Source: Bradyrhizobium erythrophlei (GTDB taxonomy: Bacteria; Pseudomonadota; Alphaproteobacteria; Rhizobiales; Xanthobacteraceae). From it: DNA of 64,000 nucleotides. The stretch spans positions 7,987,501 to 8,051,500 of the forward strand of contig FSRD01000001.1 in NCBI GenBank assembly GCA_900129675.1. The letters run 5' to 3'. Shown piece after piece: positions 25,908 through 34,492 of the stretch. Under the pieces are notes generated by a model that searched no databases, was not told where the DNA came from, and saw only the letters and a program-made list of their open reading frames with translations. Position 1 is the first letter of the stretch, and every line of letters begins with the position of its first letter. Both the position numbers and the translations under genes were made by a program.

Positions 25908-27152
25908 TTGGAAGTGTCCTCCTCCATCGAAATTGCAAAACATACGCTGCTGTCCTGCGGGCTCATCCTGGCGATCGGTACGCTCGCCAGCCTGCTGGCG
26001 CAGAAGATCAGGATTCCAGACGTCGCGGTGTTCCTGATTACGGGGATCGCGATTGGCCCGCAGGCGCTCGGCCTCGTGCATATCGGCGCGGAGACGGCGC
26101 TGAACCAGATCATCCTGCTGTTCGGCGCCAGCTACATCCTGTTCGACGGCGGCGCGACGCTGCGCTTTGCGGTGCTGAAGCAGGTCTGGATCACCATTGT
26201 CGTGATCGCGACCATCGGCGTCGTCATCACCGCCGGGATCACCGGCCTCGCCGCGCATTTCATCCTCGGCATTCCCCCGATCGTCGCGTTGCTGCTCGGC
26301 GCGACGCTGGCCTCGACCGATCCGGCGACGCTGGTGCCGATCTTCCGCCAGGTCCGGATTCGCGACCGGGTGGCGCAGACCGTGATGAGCGAGTCCGCGT
26401 TCAATGACGCTATGGGCGCGATCCTGACCTTCAGCATCCTGGCGGTGGCAACGGGAAGCGGCACGTTCTCTTTGACGGCGTCATTGCTCGGCCTGCTCGA
26501 ACAATCCGTCATCGGCATCGTCGCCGGCATCGTGCTTGGCTATCTCGCCGCGCTGCTGATCGCGCATGAGAAGATGGCCTTTCTCGCCGAATACGCGCCG
26601 GTCGTGACGCTGGTCGCCGTGATCGCCGCCTACTTCGCCGCCGATGGCCTGCACGCCTCGGGCTTCATGGCGGTGTTCGTATTCGGCATCATGCTCGGCA
26701 ACAAGGAAGCTTTCGGCTTCAAGATGGAGCCCGGCGAAGCCCAAAAGCTCGACGAGTTCGTGCTGACCACGGCGTTCATCCTGCGCCTGTTCATTTTCAT
26801 CCTGCTGGGCGCGCAGGTCGACTTCACGCTGATGGAAAAATACTGGCTCGGTGGCACCGCCGTCGTCACGGTGCTGATGCTGGTCGCCCGCCCCGCGACG
26901 GTGTTCCTGTGCGCGTGGCCCGACCGCCGCGCGCGCTGGAGTTTTGCCGAAATGCTGTTCATGTGCTGGACCCGCGAGACCGGCGTCATTCCGGCGGCAC
27001 TCGCCGGGCTGCTGCTCGGCATGAAAGCGCCCGGCGCGCAGATGATCGCGTCGGTGACCTTCATCGCGATCCTGATGACGATCCTGATCCAGGCCTCGAC
27101 CACGGAATGGCTGGGACGCAGGCTCGGACTGCTGAAAACGAAAAATAGCTAG
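25908..27152 (+). CDS. Cation/proton antiporter (CPA1 family, NhaP-like)
   Basis: Inner-membrane antiporter of about 414 residues with about 12 hydrophobic helices. Signature segments are RIPDVAVFLITGIAIGP (helix 2), ILLFGASYILFDGGATL, ASTDPATLVPIFRQVRIRDR (the Asp of the ion site), and MSESAFNDAMGAILTF, which holds the ND pair expected for electroneutral CPA1 exchangers. No long cytosolic tail or TrkA domain is present. The start is uncertain: a TTG at 25908 or a GTG at 25914. Na+/H+ or K+/H+ exchange is expected, but the ion cannot be assigned from sequence. Confidence 0.87.
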   Translation: MEVSSSIEIAKHTLLSCGLILAIGTLASLLAQKIRIPDVAVFLITGIAIGPQALGLVHIGAETALNQIILLFGASYILFDGGATLRFAVLKQVWITIVVIATIGVVITAGITGLAAHFILGIPPIVALLLGATLASTDPATLVPIFRQVRIRDRVAQTVMSESAFNDAMGAILTFSILAVATGSGTFSLTASLLGLLEQSVIGIVAGIVLGYLAALLIAHEKMAFLAEYAPVVTLVAVIAAYFAADGLHASGFMAVFVFGIMLGNKEAFGFKMEPGEAQKLDEFVLTTAFILRLFIFILLGAQVDFTLMEKYWLGGTAVVTVLMLVARPATVFLCAWPDRRARWSFAEMLFMCWTRETGVIPAALAGLLLGMKAPGAQMIASVTFIAILMTILIQASTTEWLGRRLGLLKTKNS

Positions 27153-27258
27153 CGCGCGCCGCTGTTATTTGGGGTTCGGCGACTTGCCCGGCTTGAAACT
27201 GCCGCCACCGCTGCCCGGATTGAGGTGCTGCGCGGAACGGCGCGACCGCCGGAGCGTC

Positions 27259-27612
27259 TCACGGTCGAATGACCTCCGGCGGAAATGGGCGCAGAGGACG
27301 GCCGGAGCAGACATTGTCACGCGCGCTTACCGCCTCGCGATGGCGTTTCTCGAACTCGCTCAGCGAAGGGAGCGAGATGTCACACGACTCACGATGGTCG
27401 TTGGCGTATTGGACGACTGCGTCCCACGCCATGGAAACTCGAATGTACGTTTCGCAGCGGTCCGAAGGTGGAACAAGACCCGTCACCCGCTTCAAGGCTC
27501 GTTCAGCCTCGCTGCGCAGCCGGGTCAATTCCGGGCACTGCGCCTGCGCGTTGGCCTGACTGCAAAATCCGACCAGCGCTATCACCGCAATAGCTGGCAC
27601 AGGTGTCCGCAT
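27259..27612 (-). CDS. Small secreted hypothetical protein, four cysteines
   Basis: 117 residues from the start at 27612, which is directly followed by a signal peptide (MRTPVPAIAVIALVGFCSQA, then ANAQ). After cleavage the mature protein contains Cys residues in AQCPEL, DRCETY, ESCDIS and NVCSGR, an even number that could form two disulfide bonds. This fits a periplasmic protein. No family was recognised. Downstream, at 27165-27250, an open stretch in another frame (ending NPGSGGGSFKPGKSPNPK) could be the tail of a decayed gene. Confidence 0.6.
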   Translation of the reverse strand: MRTPVPAIAVIALVGFCSQANAQAQCPELTRLRSEAERALKRVTGLVPPSDRCETYIRVSMAWDAVVQYANDHRESCDISLPSLSEFEKRHREAVSARDNVCSGRPLRPFPPEVIRP

Positions 27613-27742
27613 CGAAGGACCCTCCTTGCAGCGCGATAACATCTTCAAATTGTAAGTCGTCAAAAGCGGCTGATTTGCGGCTTCGCGACCTCACCCGCCG
27701 CTGGTTTGCAGATGCGATCCTGCGATCTGATGTTCACTTCGT

Positions 27743-28018
27743 TCAGATCGAAAATCCACCAAAGACCACGATCGTGTGCGTGGCTTGCCAGAACCAGTGC
27801 CCTCCATCACGCGCGGCCTGCAGGCTGAAAAACCGTTTGTTCCAGCTGACATCATGGGCGAATCGAATGTTCTCGAGCTTGAAATCATCCTGGCGTTGCT
27901 TCCATTCCTTTGCCCAGGCCAGGTGCGCTTCGTCGAGTTGCTGCCGAAGTTTGGTGACCTCGATCGAATAGCTGGACGGAAAGAGAATGCTGAAGGTCAA
28001 CGAACTGCCGATCATCAC
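27743..28018 (-). CDS. Small hypothetical protein
   Basis: Open frame of 91 residues beginning with a hydrophobic stretch (MMIGSSLTFSILFPSSYSI). A charged, probably helical segment follows (LRQQLDEAHLAWAKEWKQRQ), then an aromatic-rich C-terminus. Composition is protein-like, with Lys/Glu/Gln-rich helix periodicity, and differs from the Arg/Pro-rich spurious frames nearby. A membrane anchor with a short coiled coil is plausible. The C-terminus may be truncated. No homologue recognised. Confidence 0.4.
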   Translation of the reverse strand: MMIGSSLTFSILFPSSYSIEVTKLRQQLDEAHLAWAKEWKQRQDDFKLENIRFAHDVSWNKRFFSLQAARDGGHWFWQATHTIVVFGGFSI

Positions 28019-28141
28019 GCGATCTCTTCGGCTTCACGGACCATCTTTAGGTGGGCTCCGAGCATGTCAGAAGAATTCCCAGCGCGGCCCACGCCTTGCA
28101 TAAGCTTGATTAAGATAGCTCAAATCCCGGATTGATTGAAA

Positions 28142-29080
28142 CTACCCCGCCCTCGCCGCGCGGCGCAGCGATTGCGGGGGCTGACCGAAGGCACGGATGA
28201 AGGCGCGGCGCATCCGCTCCGGATCGCGAAAGCCGGTGGTTTCGGCGACGCGTTCGATCGCCTCGGAGGAGGATTGCACGCGCTGCCGCGCCACCTCGAT
28301 CCGCAACCGCTCCACCGCCTTCGACGGCGTGGTGCCGGTCTCCGCGATGAAGGCGCGGGTAAAGTGCCGCGAACTCATGCCAGCCTGCTCGGCCATGTCC
28401 TCGACGGACAACGGCGCATCGAGATGTTCGCGCGCCCACGCCAGCAGTGGGCCGAACCGGCCGGTCGGCGCCTTCAACTCCAAAAGCGAGGAGAATTGCG
28501 ACTGGCCACCGCTGCGGCGGTGGTAGAGCACGAGCTGGCGCGCAGTCTTCTGCGCGATGTCGTCGCCATAGTCTTCCGCGATCATGGCCAGCGACAGGTC
28601 GATGCCCGCGGTGATGCCGGCCGAACTCCAGATATTGCCGTCTCGGACGAAGATCTGGTCGGGCTCGAGCTTCACCTTCGGATAGGCTTTGAGAAAATGC
28701 CGGGTGCGCTGCCAGTGGGTGGTAGCACGACGGCCGTCGAGCAGACCGGCTTCGGCGAGGATATAGGCGCCGGAGCAGACGCTGGCGACGCGAACGCCAC
28801 GTCTGGCGATCGAACGCACGAAGGCCAGCGTCTTCGGGCAAATCGCCGGCCCGCGGCTGCCTTCTCCGCCGGCCACGATCAGCGTGGTGATCGCACCCGA
28901 TGGTTTGAGACCGCGCGCCATCATCTCGACGCCCGACGAACTGCGTACCGGCCCCGGCGTGACCGCGACAACCCTGATGTCGGGCGCATTGTTGGCTAAG
29001 CGCGCGGCAATCTCGAACACCGAGATCGGGCCGGCGGCATCGAGCAACTGGAAATCGGGAAAGATGAGGACGCCGATCAT
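28142..29080 (-). CDS. GlxA-type transcriptional regulator (DJ-1/PfpI domain plus AraC HTH)
   Basis: Cytosolic regulator of 312 residues. The N-terminal half is a DJ-1/PfpI-like sensor domain (IGVLIFPDFQLLDAAGPISV, with the elbow cysteine in VASVCSGAYILAEAG near residue 105). The C-terminal 100 residues are an AraC/XylS double helix-turn-helix (SVEDMAEQAGMSSRHFTRAF, then VAETTGFRDPERMRRAF). It is divergent from a DJ-1/PfpI enzyme gene with about 115 bases between starts, a layout in which such regulators typically control the neighbour. Confidence 0.9.
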   Translation of the reverse strand: MIGVLIFPDFQLLDAAGPISVFEIAARLANNAPDIRVVAVTPGPVRSSSGVEMMARGLKPSGAITTLIVAGGEGSRGPAICPKTLAFVRSIARRGVRVASVCSGAYILAEAGLLDGRRATTHWQRTRHFLKAYPKVKLEPDQIFVRDGNIWSSAGITAGIDLSLAMIAEDYGDDIAQKTARQLVLYHRRSGGQSQFSSLLELKAPTGRFGPLLAWAREHLDAPLSVEDMAEQAGMSSRHFTRAFIAETGTTPSKAVERLRIEVARQRVQSSSEAIERVAETTGFRDPERMRRAFIRAFGQPPQSLRRAARAG

Positions 29081-29195
29081 GATTTTCAGCCCAATCCTTG
29101 AATTGAAGATGTCCTGAAAAGAGGGAAATATGGCATTTCGGACAAGAAGCGATCATGACAGGATGGCGAGGTCAAGTAATATTTGGAGGCTCGTG

Positions 29196-29882
29196 ATGTC
29201 GGCACCGCTTCAGATTGGTCTCGTGCTGTTCCCGAAGGTGACGCAACTCGACTTCACCGGACCGCTGCAGGTGTTTTCCAGCATACCCGGCGCCAAGGTG
29301 CATTTGATCTGGAAGCGGATCGAGCCGGTCGCCAGCGACTCCGTCATGATGCTGACGCCGACCGTCAGCTTTGCCGATTGCCCGCAACTCGATGTGATCT
29401 GTGTGCCCGGCGGGCTCGGCACCGATGACATGGTCAACGACGAGGAGATGCTGGCCTTCCTGCGCCGGCAGGCGGAGGGGGCGCAGTACATCACCTCGGT
29501 CTGCACGGGATCGCTGGTGCTGGGCGCAGCCGGCCTGCTCCGGGGTTATCGCGCGGCGACGCACTGGACCGCGATGGATTTTCTCTCGGCGTTCGGCGCG
29601 ATCCCGACCAAGACCCGCGTCTGCATCGATCGTAACCGCATCACCGGCGGCGGCGTCACCGCAGGCATCGACTTCGCGCTGACGCTGGTGTCGCAGCTCG
29701 TCGACCGCAAGACCGCGGAGGCGATCCAGCTCCGGATCGAATACAACCCGGCGCCGCCGTTCAACGCCGGCTCGCCGGACACGGCGCCGGCGGAAGTTCT
29801 CGCGTTCATGAAAGAACGGATCGCGCCGGGCCAGGCCCGCCGCGGCGAGATGATTGCGCGTGCCGCCGCACGTTTGGCGTAA
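29196..29882 (+). CDS. DJ-1/PfpI family protein, isonitrile hydratase-like
   Basis: Cytosolic protein of 228 residues. The start at 29196 follows a TTGGAGG ribosome site. Upstream in-frame starts are rejected on that basis. Conserved points are LVLFPKVTQLDFTGPLQVFS with an acidic residue (Asp19), VPGGLGTDDM, the nucleophile elbow SVCTGSLVLGAAGLL (Cys about 100), and ATHWTAMDFL. This pattern resembles isonitrile hydratases (InhA), which hydrate isonitriles to N-formamides. True activity is unproven. Expression is probably controlled by the divergent GlxA-type regulator. Confidence 0.85.
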   Translation: MSAPLQIGLVLFPKVTQLDFTGPLQVFSSIPGAKVHLIWKRIEPVASDSVMMLTPTVSFADCPQLDVICVPGGLGTDDMVNDEEMLAFLRRQAEGAQYITSVCTGSLVLGAAGLLRGYRAATHWTAMDFLSAFGAIPTKTRVCIDRNRITGGGVTAGIDFALTLVSQLVDRKTAEAIQLRIEYNPAPPFNAGSPDTAPAEVLAFMKERIAPGQARRGEMIARAAARLA

Positions 29883-29910
29883 CGCAACGCGGTTTGAATT
29901 CCACACAAGA

Positions 29911-29942
29911 AAAAGGCCGCCTGGTTTCCCAGACGGCCTTTC
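29911..29942 (+). terminator. Rho-independent terminator after the DJ-1 family gene
   Basis: AGGCCGCCTGG and CCAGACGGCCT form a stem with one bulge and a TTTC loop, followed by a short T run and preceded by AAAA. Confidence 0.75.
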
Positions 29943-30479
29943 CTGTCTCACGGCGGCGCCACATTGACGGGCGATTTCAGAACCTCGAGACCGGGGGCCT
30001 ATCTCCCGGCCGTATCCTGATCGGGTGCCGCTGCATATCGGGGCAGTCGCGAACTGGAGCCCGAACCGTACGCGATGGTCTCCCATCTCCGTAAGATGTC
30101 CGCATTCAGCCGCGAGCCGGCCGCGAACGCAAGAACGCGGCGGCCGATGTCCCCGCTGTTCCCGTTATTCACAGGTGTCTGGCGCCTTTTGGGTCCTGGC
30201 AGTGTCCTATTTCTTTTCGAGCGCGCGCCTGGGCGGAAGCAAATCCCGTATCAGCCCCCCTGCCGGAGCGACGATACAAACGGCCCGCGCGCCGATGGCT
30301 CAGGCGACGAACTGCCGAGGAAGCCAACCACTGACGTCAATGCTTGCCGAGGAACATAAGAACAGCCTGATCGTAAGCGTCAGGGTTGTCCTCCCGGCAT
30401 GATTGTACGTCGTTCTCAATAAAAGCTTAACTGGTAAAGAGATACTGTGCCGATCGCTTCCGTCACGAAGGCACTCATC
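29943..30479. other. Region without a supported gene
   Basis: About 540 bases between the DJ-1 gene and the chemoreceptor gene. Several short frames exist but none has family resemblance or a convincing ribosome site. The composition is slightly lower in GC near the right end, where the chemoreceptor promoter should lie (AT-rich at about 30410-30445). Confidence 0.4.
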
Positions 30480-32177
30480 ATGCGGCATCTTACTGTCTAC
30501 AATCGTTTTGCGATGATCATCGCGGTATTGACCGTTGTCTTCGTCGCCGCGCTAGCCGTTCAAGTGACGGTGCTCCGCAACACCGTCATCGAGGAACGTC
30601 GGACCAAGGTATTCGATCTGGTCGAGGCCGCGAAGAAGATCCTGTCGAATTACGAGGAAAAAGCCAAAGCCGGCAAGATCTCGGCGGAGGAAGCGCGGCA
30701 ACTTGCTTTCGATGCGATCGGCGCAATGCGCTGGGGCAAATCCGCTGACTATCTCGGAATCTACGGCGCCGGCAGCACCAATGCCGGCGTCACCTATGTG
30801 CACGCCAACCCGAAATACATCAATGTCAATCGCTGGGATTACAAAGACAATCAGGGCCAGTTGCTGATTCAAAACATCGTTGGCAAAGCCCGCACCGGCG
30901 GCGGTTATCTCGAATACCAGGTGCCGAAAGCGACGGGTGGTCCCGAACTGCCGAAGCTCACCTATGCCGGCGGATATGGTGAGGGCGATAAGCTGCTCGC
31001 AATCCAGGCAGGCGTCTATAACGACGATATCGACGCAGCGGTGTTCGACCGCGCGATCTGGATTGCCGTGGGCGGACTGGCGGGATTGCTCGTCGCGGGA
31101 TTGGCCGCATTCGCTCTCGGTCGCGGCCTGGTTCGTCCGCTCGACGCGATATGCGGCGTTATGGACGGTCTAGCGAAGGGTGACTTGAGCGTTGAGGTCC
31201 CGTTCGTGGAGCGTCGTAACGAGATCGGCCGTATCTCGCGCAGCCTGACCGTTTTCAAGGATCGGTTGATTGACGCCGAACGTCTCCGCGCAGAGCGGGA
31301 GGAGGCGACGGCTCGCGCCGTGGCGGAACGGAAATCCGCCATGAACCGGATCGCGGGCGAGTTCGAGAAAAGTGTCGGCGGCATTGTCGCCGGGGCGGCT
31401 TCGGCAGCCGCCGAAATGCAGCGCTCGGCGCAATCGCTGTCCGCAATTGCGAAGGAGACGGCGCGGCAGAGCACCACCGTCGCCGCAGCCGCGCAACAGA
31501 CCACGTCGAATGTGCAAACCGTGGCTGCCGCGGCAGAGGAACTTTCGACATCGGGCCAGGAAATCTCTCGTCAGATCGTTCACTCGGCATCGATAGCGCA
31601 AAGCGCCGTTGCGCAGGCCGACCGCACCAATGCCATGGTGGAAGGGTTGGTGGAGGCGACCCAGAAGATCGGCGAGGTGATGGGGCTCATTCAAAACATC
31701 GCCGGACAGACCAACCTCCTGGCCTTGAACGCGACGATCGAGGCCGCACGGGCCGGCGAGGCCGGCAGGGGCTTTGCCGTGGTGGCAAGCGAAGTGAAGG
31801 CGCTGTCGACACAGACCGCGAAGGCAACCGAGGAGATCGCTGATCAGATCCAGGCGATCCGCGATGCTACCGGGGCAACGGCCGGGGCAATTCGCGAGAT
31901 CGGCGCCACCATCGGGCAGATCGACGAGATCGCCACAACGATCGCCGCCGCGGTGGAGGAACAGGGTGGATCGACCAAGGAAATCGCCCGCAGCGTGCAG
32001 CAGGCCGCGCAGGGCACGCAGGGGGTCATGCAAAATATTGCCGGCGTGACGCAGGCGTCGGGTCAGGTGGGAACTGCCGCCGAAATGGTTCTCGGTTCGG
32101 CCGGCGAACTCGCAATGCAGTCCGAGCGCCTGAAGCAAGAGGTCGAGAGTTTTCTCGCGACAGTCCGGGCGGCGTAG
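30480..32177 (+). CDS. Methyl-accepting chemotaxis protein with a single Cache domain
   Basis: Transmembrane chemoreceptor. With the ATG at 30480 (MRHLTVYNRFAMIIAVLTVV) it has 565 residues. A GTG at 30447 would add eleven. Membrane helices lie at about residues 10-32 and 195-218. Between them is a sCache_2-type sensor (ARQLAFDAIGAMRW, then YLGIYGA and YVHANPKYINVNRWDYKD). A HAMP domain follows (LVRPLDAICGVMDGLAKGDL). The signalling hairpin has the conserved tip in GLIQNIAGQTNLLALNATIE, then AARAGEAGRGFAVVASEVK. No terminal NWETF-type CheR pentapeptide is present. It stands alone, with no che genes in the window. Confidence 0.93.
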   Translation: MRHLTVYNRFAMIIAVLTVVFVAALAVQVTVLRNTVIEERRTKVFDLVEAAKKILSNYEEKAKAGKISAEEARQLAFDAIGAMRWGKSADYLGIYGAGSTNAGVTYVHANPKYINVNRWDYKDNQGQLLIQNIVGKARTGGGYLEYQVPKATGGPELPKLTYAGGYGEGDKLLAIQAGVYNDDIDAAVFDRAIWIAVGGLAGLLVAGLAAFALGRGLVRPLDAICGVMDGLAKGDLSVEVPFVERRNEIGRISRSLTVFKDRLIDAERLRAEREEATARAVAERKSAMNRIAGEFEKSVGGIVAGAASAAAEMQRSAQSLSAIAKETARQSTTVAAAAQQTTSNVQTVAAAAEELSTSGQEISRQIVHSASIAQSAVAQADRTNAMVEGLVEATQKIGEVMGLIQNIAGQTNLLALNATIEAARAGEAGRGFAVVASEVKALSTQTAKATEEIADQIQAIRDATGATAGAIREIGATIGQIDEIATTIAAAVEEQGGSTKEIARSVQQAAQGTQGVMQNIAGVTQASGQVGTAAEMVLGSAGELAMQSERLKQEVESFLATVRAA

Positions 32178-32182
32178 CCTTT

Positions 32183-32410
32183 CACGACGCGGCCGTGCAG
32201 ATGATCGATACCTCGGTCGTGCGGGTGCACCGACACCGAGCCTGCATCGCGGACAACAGTCACCAAGATATGGGTCGCTCGCGAGGGGGCCTAACGAGCA
32301 AGATTCTCGCGGTGGACGCCAATGGCCCGCCCGTCCATCTCGCCCTCACGCCCGGTGAGGCTCACGATAATCGGCTGTGCTCGGTTCTTCTCAGCGCCTT
32401 GCTTCCGCAA
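32183..32410 (+). pseudogene. IS5-family transposase fragment
   Basis: Reads DTSVVRVHRHRACIADNSHQ, then MGRSRGGLTSKILAVDANG and LALTPGEAHDN, the middle (first catalytic Asp and following strand) of an IS5-family DDE transposase. Both ends are missing: it starts without an initiation region just after the chemoreceptor stop and loses the family sequence near 32408. It differs from the two complete IS5 elements at 53.7 and 58.6 kb. Confidence 0.8.
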
Positions 32411-32535
32411 ACGGTCTCGAAATGGCGGATTGGCGCACTCGTTGAGCCCGAAGTACCATGCTGAGGCAGACGCATCATCTGTCCAACAGGCAGCGGATCC
32501 GAGTTCGCGGCCGCGTAATCGTCGATGACGATGGT

Positions 32536-32946
32536 TTAGTTTCCCGGCGTCCAGGCCTGGTAGTCGCCGGTGGCCGCTGGCCGACGGCCGCTGGCCAGCG
32601 TCGAGCCGGACGGGCGATAGGCCGAAGGCGTCCCCGTCATGTTCGGGACGTGCGGTTTTTCCCACTCGCGCGCCGGATAGTTTTCTTCGGTCGGCGCGAC
32701 ATCGACGGTGTGGTGCAGCCAGCCATGCCATGACGGCGGCACCTTGGTGGCCTCGGCGTATCCGTTATAGACCACCCAGCGCCGCTCAAAGCCCAGCGTC
32801 GGATCGATCTTGCGGCCCTTGGTGCGGTAGTAGGTATTGCCCTGCTCGTCCTGGCCGACCTTCTCGCCGAACCGCCAGGTCCACAATTGCGTGCCAAAAG
32901 TCTGGCCGCTCCACCACGTGAAGAATTTGAGCAGAAACTGTTTCAT
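32536..32946 (-). CDS. NADH:ubiquinone oxidoreductase subunit NDUFA12-like (17.2 kDa)
   Basis: Supernumerary subunit of respiratory complex I, shared by alphaproteobacteria and mitochondria. It has 136 residues. Conserved features are LLKFFTWWSGQTFGTQLWTW at the N-terminus, GEKVGQDEQGNTYYR, RRWVVYNGYAEATKVPPSWH and WLHHTVDVAPTEE (NDUFA12 signature). The C-terminal Pro/Thr-rich tail (YRPSGSTLASGRRPAA) is variable in the family. No nuo genes are near, as is usual for this subunit. Confidence 0.92.
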   Translation of the reverse strand: MKQFLLKFFTWWSGQTFGTQLWTWRFGEKVGQDEQGNTYYRTKGRKIDPTLGFERRWVVYNGYAEATKVPPSWHGWLHHTVDVAPTEENYPAREWEKPHVPNMTGTPSAYRPSGSTLASGRRPAATGDYQAWTPGN

Positions 32947-33155
32947 GAACTCAGGCCGGTTTGAGATGCTTCGGCTCTGATGCCATCGGCGCGCTGAATT
33001 GTCCAGATAAGTCCTGATATCCCTGCCCCGCTACCGCTACAGTGTGAACCTGCCGCTTTCGGCAGCCAATTGTCGCGGAATCGGCGCAATCTGTTCATTT
33101 CTCATACAGTTCCTATCTGACAGGTTGAGCGTTGCGCACAATCGATGCGCGGGCT

Positions 33156-33182
33156 CGGGAACGTCCACCCGCCCCATGGGTT
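33156..33182 (+). promoter_or_regulatory. Weak EcfG-like promoter motif
   Basis: GGAAC near 33158 is followed, after 16 bases, by GGTT, a near match to the EcfG consensus (GGAAC, 16-17 bases, CGTT). It lies about 30 bases upstream of the BA14K-family start. The first base of the -10 element deviates, so this is a weak call. Confidence 0.3.
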
Positions 33183-33210
33183 GAGAAGTGTCCCGCAGAT
33201 GGAGCCAATG

Positions 33211-33741
33211 ATGATCAATCTTAAGGTTTTGAGTACCGTCGCAGCCATGGTGCTGGTGTTGCCCATGGTCGTGCCGAGCGAGAGCTTTGCCCAGAATCTG
33301 GGTAGCAAGGCTACGGGCGGCGGCGGCATCCGCGGCGGTGGCGGTGGTGGCGGAGTGCCACGCATGGGCGGCGGTGGCGGCGGCTTCACTGGCGGCGCGC
33401 CCGGTCCGAGATTTAGCGGCGGTGGCGGTGGCCGCGTCTATGGCGGCGGCGGCGGTGGCTATTATCGTCACGGCGGCGGTGGCGGCGGATTCATTCCGGG
33501 TGCGGTGGCCGGCGCCGTGATCGGCGGCGCGATCGTCTCGCAGGGTTATTACGGCGGATCGGACTATTACGCGCCGGGCTACTACGACAACGGATATTAT
33601 GACGACGGCGGCGCCGTCGCGGTGGCGCCGGCGCCCGGTGGCGATGATGCGGTCGCCTACTGCATGCAGACCTACCGTTCCTACGATCCGCAATCGGGAA
33701 CGTATCTCGGCAATGACGGTTATCGGCACCCCTGCCCGTAA
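33211..33741 (+). CDS. Secreted glycine-rich BA14K family protein
   Basis: Exported protein of 176 residues from the start at 33211, which has a GGAG ribosome site 6 bases upstream. ATGs at 33199 and 33208 are alternatives. A signal peptide (residues about 1-27, ending ESFAQ) is followed by a Gly-rich domain (about 35-100), a short hydrophobic segment (FIPGAVAGAVIGGAIVSQGY), Tyr/Asp/Gly-rich sequence, and the BA14K motif (YCMQTYRSYDPQSGTYLGND, then GYRHPCP). BA14K proteins are immunoreactive, lectin-like proteins in Brucella and relatives. The role here is unknown. Confidence 0.87.
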   Translation: MINLKVLSTVAAMVLVLPMVVPSESFAQNLGSKATGGGGIRGGGGGGGVPRMGGGGGGFTGGAPGPRFSGGGGGRVYGGGGGGYYRHGGGGGGFIPGAVAGAVIGGAIVSQGYYGGSDYYAPGYYDNGYYDDGGAVAVAPAPGGDDAVAYCMQTYRSYDPQSGTYLGNDGYRHPCP

Positions 33742-33763
33742 CGGCATCTCTGCCTGGTGAACT

Positions 33764-33796
33764 CAGGGCGGCGCGTTCGATGCGCCGCCCTTTTTG
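33764..33796 (+). terminator. Rho-independent terminator after the BA14K gene
   Basis: AGGGCGGCGC and GCGCCGCCCT form a perfect 10-bp stem, followed by TTTTT. Confidence 0.88.
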
Positions 33797-34078
33797 CGTC
33801 AGGCGGTCGCAATGCCACCGCCACGCCGAAGCGACAATGGTGGCGTCGCCAACAGAAAATGTTTGGTCAGGACGATGCATGGTCCGACGTAGACCGCACC
33901 CGCCTGGATCCGAACACGAAAGCCGCAGTTGCATTCAATCCGACACACCGTGCCGGAATTTGCTCCTAAGCAAACGTTATATGCACTCTACGATACAGAC
34001 GCCCTGTCGCCGTTCCGCCTTAATCGCGGCACGAGCCGTGCGAGTCGCCTGACCGCCGCCCGAAAAAGAGGATCGATC

Positions 34079-34483
34079 GTGCCGCGCGTTCTCGTGGTCG
34101 ATGACGACCCGATGGTATGCGTCGCCATCGAGGTCTGTCTTCAGCGCCAGGGTTTCGAGGTCACCGTCGCCGACGGCGGTGAAGCGGGAATGCGCGCGCT
34201 CGAATCATCCGAATACGACGTGATGCTGATCGATGTCTTCATGCCGCACATGCGCGGGTTCGAATCGATTCGGATGTTTCACGAGCGCAAGCCGGATGTT
34301 CCGATCGTTGCGATGTCGGGCTACGCCTTCGCCAATACCGAACGGGCGCCGGATTTCCTGCGCATGACCATCGAACTCGGCGCGGCATGCTGCCTGCGTA
34401 AGCCGTTCACGCCGAACGCGCTGTTGACCACCATCAATCAATGCCTCACCAAGCCGACCTCCTCCGCTCGCCTCAAAAAATAA
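34079..34483 (+). CDS. Single-domain response regulator
   Basis: Receiver-only protein of 134 residues. A GTG at 34079 is taken as start because the receiver begins there (VPRVLVVDDDPMV) and an AGAGGA ribosome site lies upstream. Acidic pocket Asp8-10, phosphoacceptor Asp52 in MLIDVFMPHMRG, Ser near 78 (IVAMSGY) and Lys near 110 (LRKPFT) are present. Only 9 bases separate it from the hybrid kinase gene, so the two are probably co-transcribed and functionally linked. Confidence 0.9.
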   Translation: MPRVLVVDDDPMVCVAIEVCLQRQGFEVTVADGGEAGMRALESSEYDVMLIDVFMPHMRGFESIRMFHERKPDVPIVAMSGYAFANTERAPDFLRMTIELGAACCLRKPFTPNALLTTINQCLTKPTSSARLKK

Positions 34484-34492
34484 AAAGCCTCA

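Noticed and set aside
28136..28999. A 287-codon plus-strand frame opposite the GlxA regulator.
   Set aside because: Shadow of a real gene whose DJ-1 and AraC motifs are clear on the minus strand.
33037..33747. A 236-codon minus-strand frame opposite the BA14K gene.
   Set aside because: It is Ala/Thr-rich low complexity mirroring the Gly-rich coding strand. The plus strand has a signal peptide and the BA14K motif.
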